6,552 nt of DNA from CAIXQW01 sp046049675 (GTDB lineage Bacteria; Bacteroidota; Bacteroidia; Chitinophagales; Chitinophagaceae), in NCBI GenBank assembly GCA_046049675.1, contig JBJORA010000047.1, forward strand, positions 1 to 6,552. The letters run 5' to 3'. The position numbers and the translations under genes were made by a program. Every line of letters starts with the position of its first letter. Within the stretch, counting starts at the first letter, position 1. Of this stretch, positions 5,954-6,552 are shown piece after piece. Under the pieces are notes generated by a model, which searched no databases, had not been told where the DNA came from, and saw only the letters and a list, made by a program, of their open reading frames with translations.

Positions 5954-6552
5954 CTACTTGAATGCGTTGATACCTGTGATATCCATACCTGTAATCAACA
6001 AGTGTATATCGTGTGTTCCTTCGTAAGTAACAACACTTTCTAAGTTCATCATATGGCGCATAATGCTGTACTCGCCTGTGATGCCCATACCGCCATGCAT
6101 TTGACGTGCTTCTCTACAGATATTCAAAGCAATTTCGCAGCTATTTCGCTTAGCCATACTTACTTGTGCTGGCGTGGCACGGCCTTCGCTCATCAAAACG
6201 CCAAGACGCCATACAAGCAATTGGCCTTTTGTAATTTCAGTTATCATTTCAGCGAGTTTCTTCTGCTGCAATTGAAAACCTGCGATAGGCTTACCAAATT
6301 GACTGCGCTGTTGCGTATAACGTAAGGCACTATCGTAACAATCCATGGCAGCACCTAATGCGCCCCAGGCAATGCCATAACGTGCTTTACTTAAGCAACT
6401 CAAAGGCCCTTTCAAACCTTTCACATTTGGTAAAATATTTTCCTTAGGCACTTTTACATTATCAAAAACTAATTCGCCAGTACAACTTGCTCTTAAACTC
6501 CATTTACCATGAATTTCGGGTGTAGAAAAACCCTCCATACCTCTTTCAACTA
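5954..6552 (-). CDS. gcdH: Glutaryl-CoA dehydrogenase, C-terminal part (5' end outside window)
   Basis: An FAD-dependent acyl-CoA dehydrogenase that oxidises and decarboxylates glutaryl-CoA to crotonyl-CoA in lysine and tryptophan breakdown. About 199 residues are present, roughly the second half of a protein normally near 390-400. The frame stays open to the window edge and reads VERGMEGF before STPEIHGKW, so the ATG at 6538 is internal, not the start. Counting from that Met, visible family features are HGKWSLRAS (10-18), the middle-domain to helical-domain junction with ARYGIAWG (52-59), the FAD-contacting RSQFGKPI (78-85), QMHGGMGIT (146-154) and the catalytic base E173 in TYEGTHDIH. The match to human GCDH through ARYGIAWG, MNLE and YEGTHDIH is close, which separates it from generic short-chain dehydrogenases. 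The substrate-binding arginine lies in the missing half. It converges on galE with a 154-bp gap. No frameshift is seen. Confidence 0.92.
   Translation of the reverse strand, partial: VERGMEGFSTPEIHGKWSLRASCTGELVFDNVKVPKENILPNVKGLKGPLSCLSKARYGIAWGALGAAMDCYDSALRYTQQRSQFGKPIAGFQLQQKKLAEMITEITKGQLLVWRLGVLMSEGRATPAQVSMAKRNSCEIALNICREARQMHGGMGITGEYSIMRHMMNLESVVTYEGTHDIHLLITGMDITGINAFK

Noticed and set aside
6053..6325. A 90-codon plus-strand open frame opposite gcdH
   Set aside because: The opposite strand encodes the conserved dehydrogenase, and the product resembles nothing I know.

Overview
The window looks like a chromosomal segment of a Bacteroidota bacterium; I cannot place it in a family. 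Four things point there. A TAnnTTTG box, the Bacteroidota -7 promoter element, lies just upstream of all four gene starts visible here. None of those starts has a clear Shine-Dalgarno sequence. The secreted protein carries a GCTD...DGSC motif of the kind seen in secreted Bacteroidota proteins. The same protein ends in what looks like a short type IX secretion (T9SS) sorting domain. Base composition is AT-rich.

Layout from left to right. At 90-1268 (-) is a secreted beta-propeller-like protein with a signal peptide and a sorting-domain-like tail. A 280-bp divergent intergenic region follows, holding two copies of a short palindrome. At 1549-2739 (+) is an AAA_14/DUF4143-type P-loop ATPase, visibly more AT-rich than galE. 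At 2837-4711 (+) is a Uup-type ABC-F ATPase, whose promoter overlaps a perfect 14-bp inverted repeat. At 4780-5799 (+) is galE, a UDP-hexose 4-epimerase with a complete active site. After a convergent intergenic region with several possible hairpins comes the C-terminal part of a glutaryl-CoA dehydrogenase at 5954-6552 (-), whose 5' end lies outside the window.

The genes do not form an obvious pathway. Each of the four with a visible start appears to have its own promoter, so this reads as a set of monocistronic housekeeping or accessory genes rather than an operon. I see no IS element, CRISPR array, tRNA or rRNA, and no convincing new multi-gene system. The most interesting signals are regulatory: promoter boxes so close to the start codons that at least two mRNAs should be leaderless or nearly so, and palindromes placed on the promoters of the ATPase and ABC-F genes. 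The promoter boxes also move two start codons downstream of the longest open frame, to 1549 and 4780.
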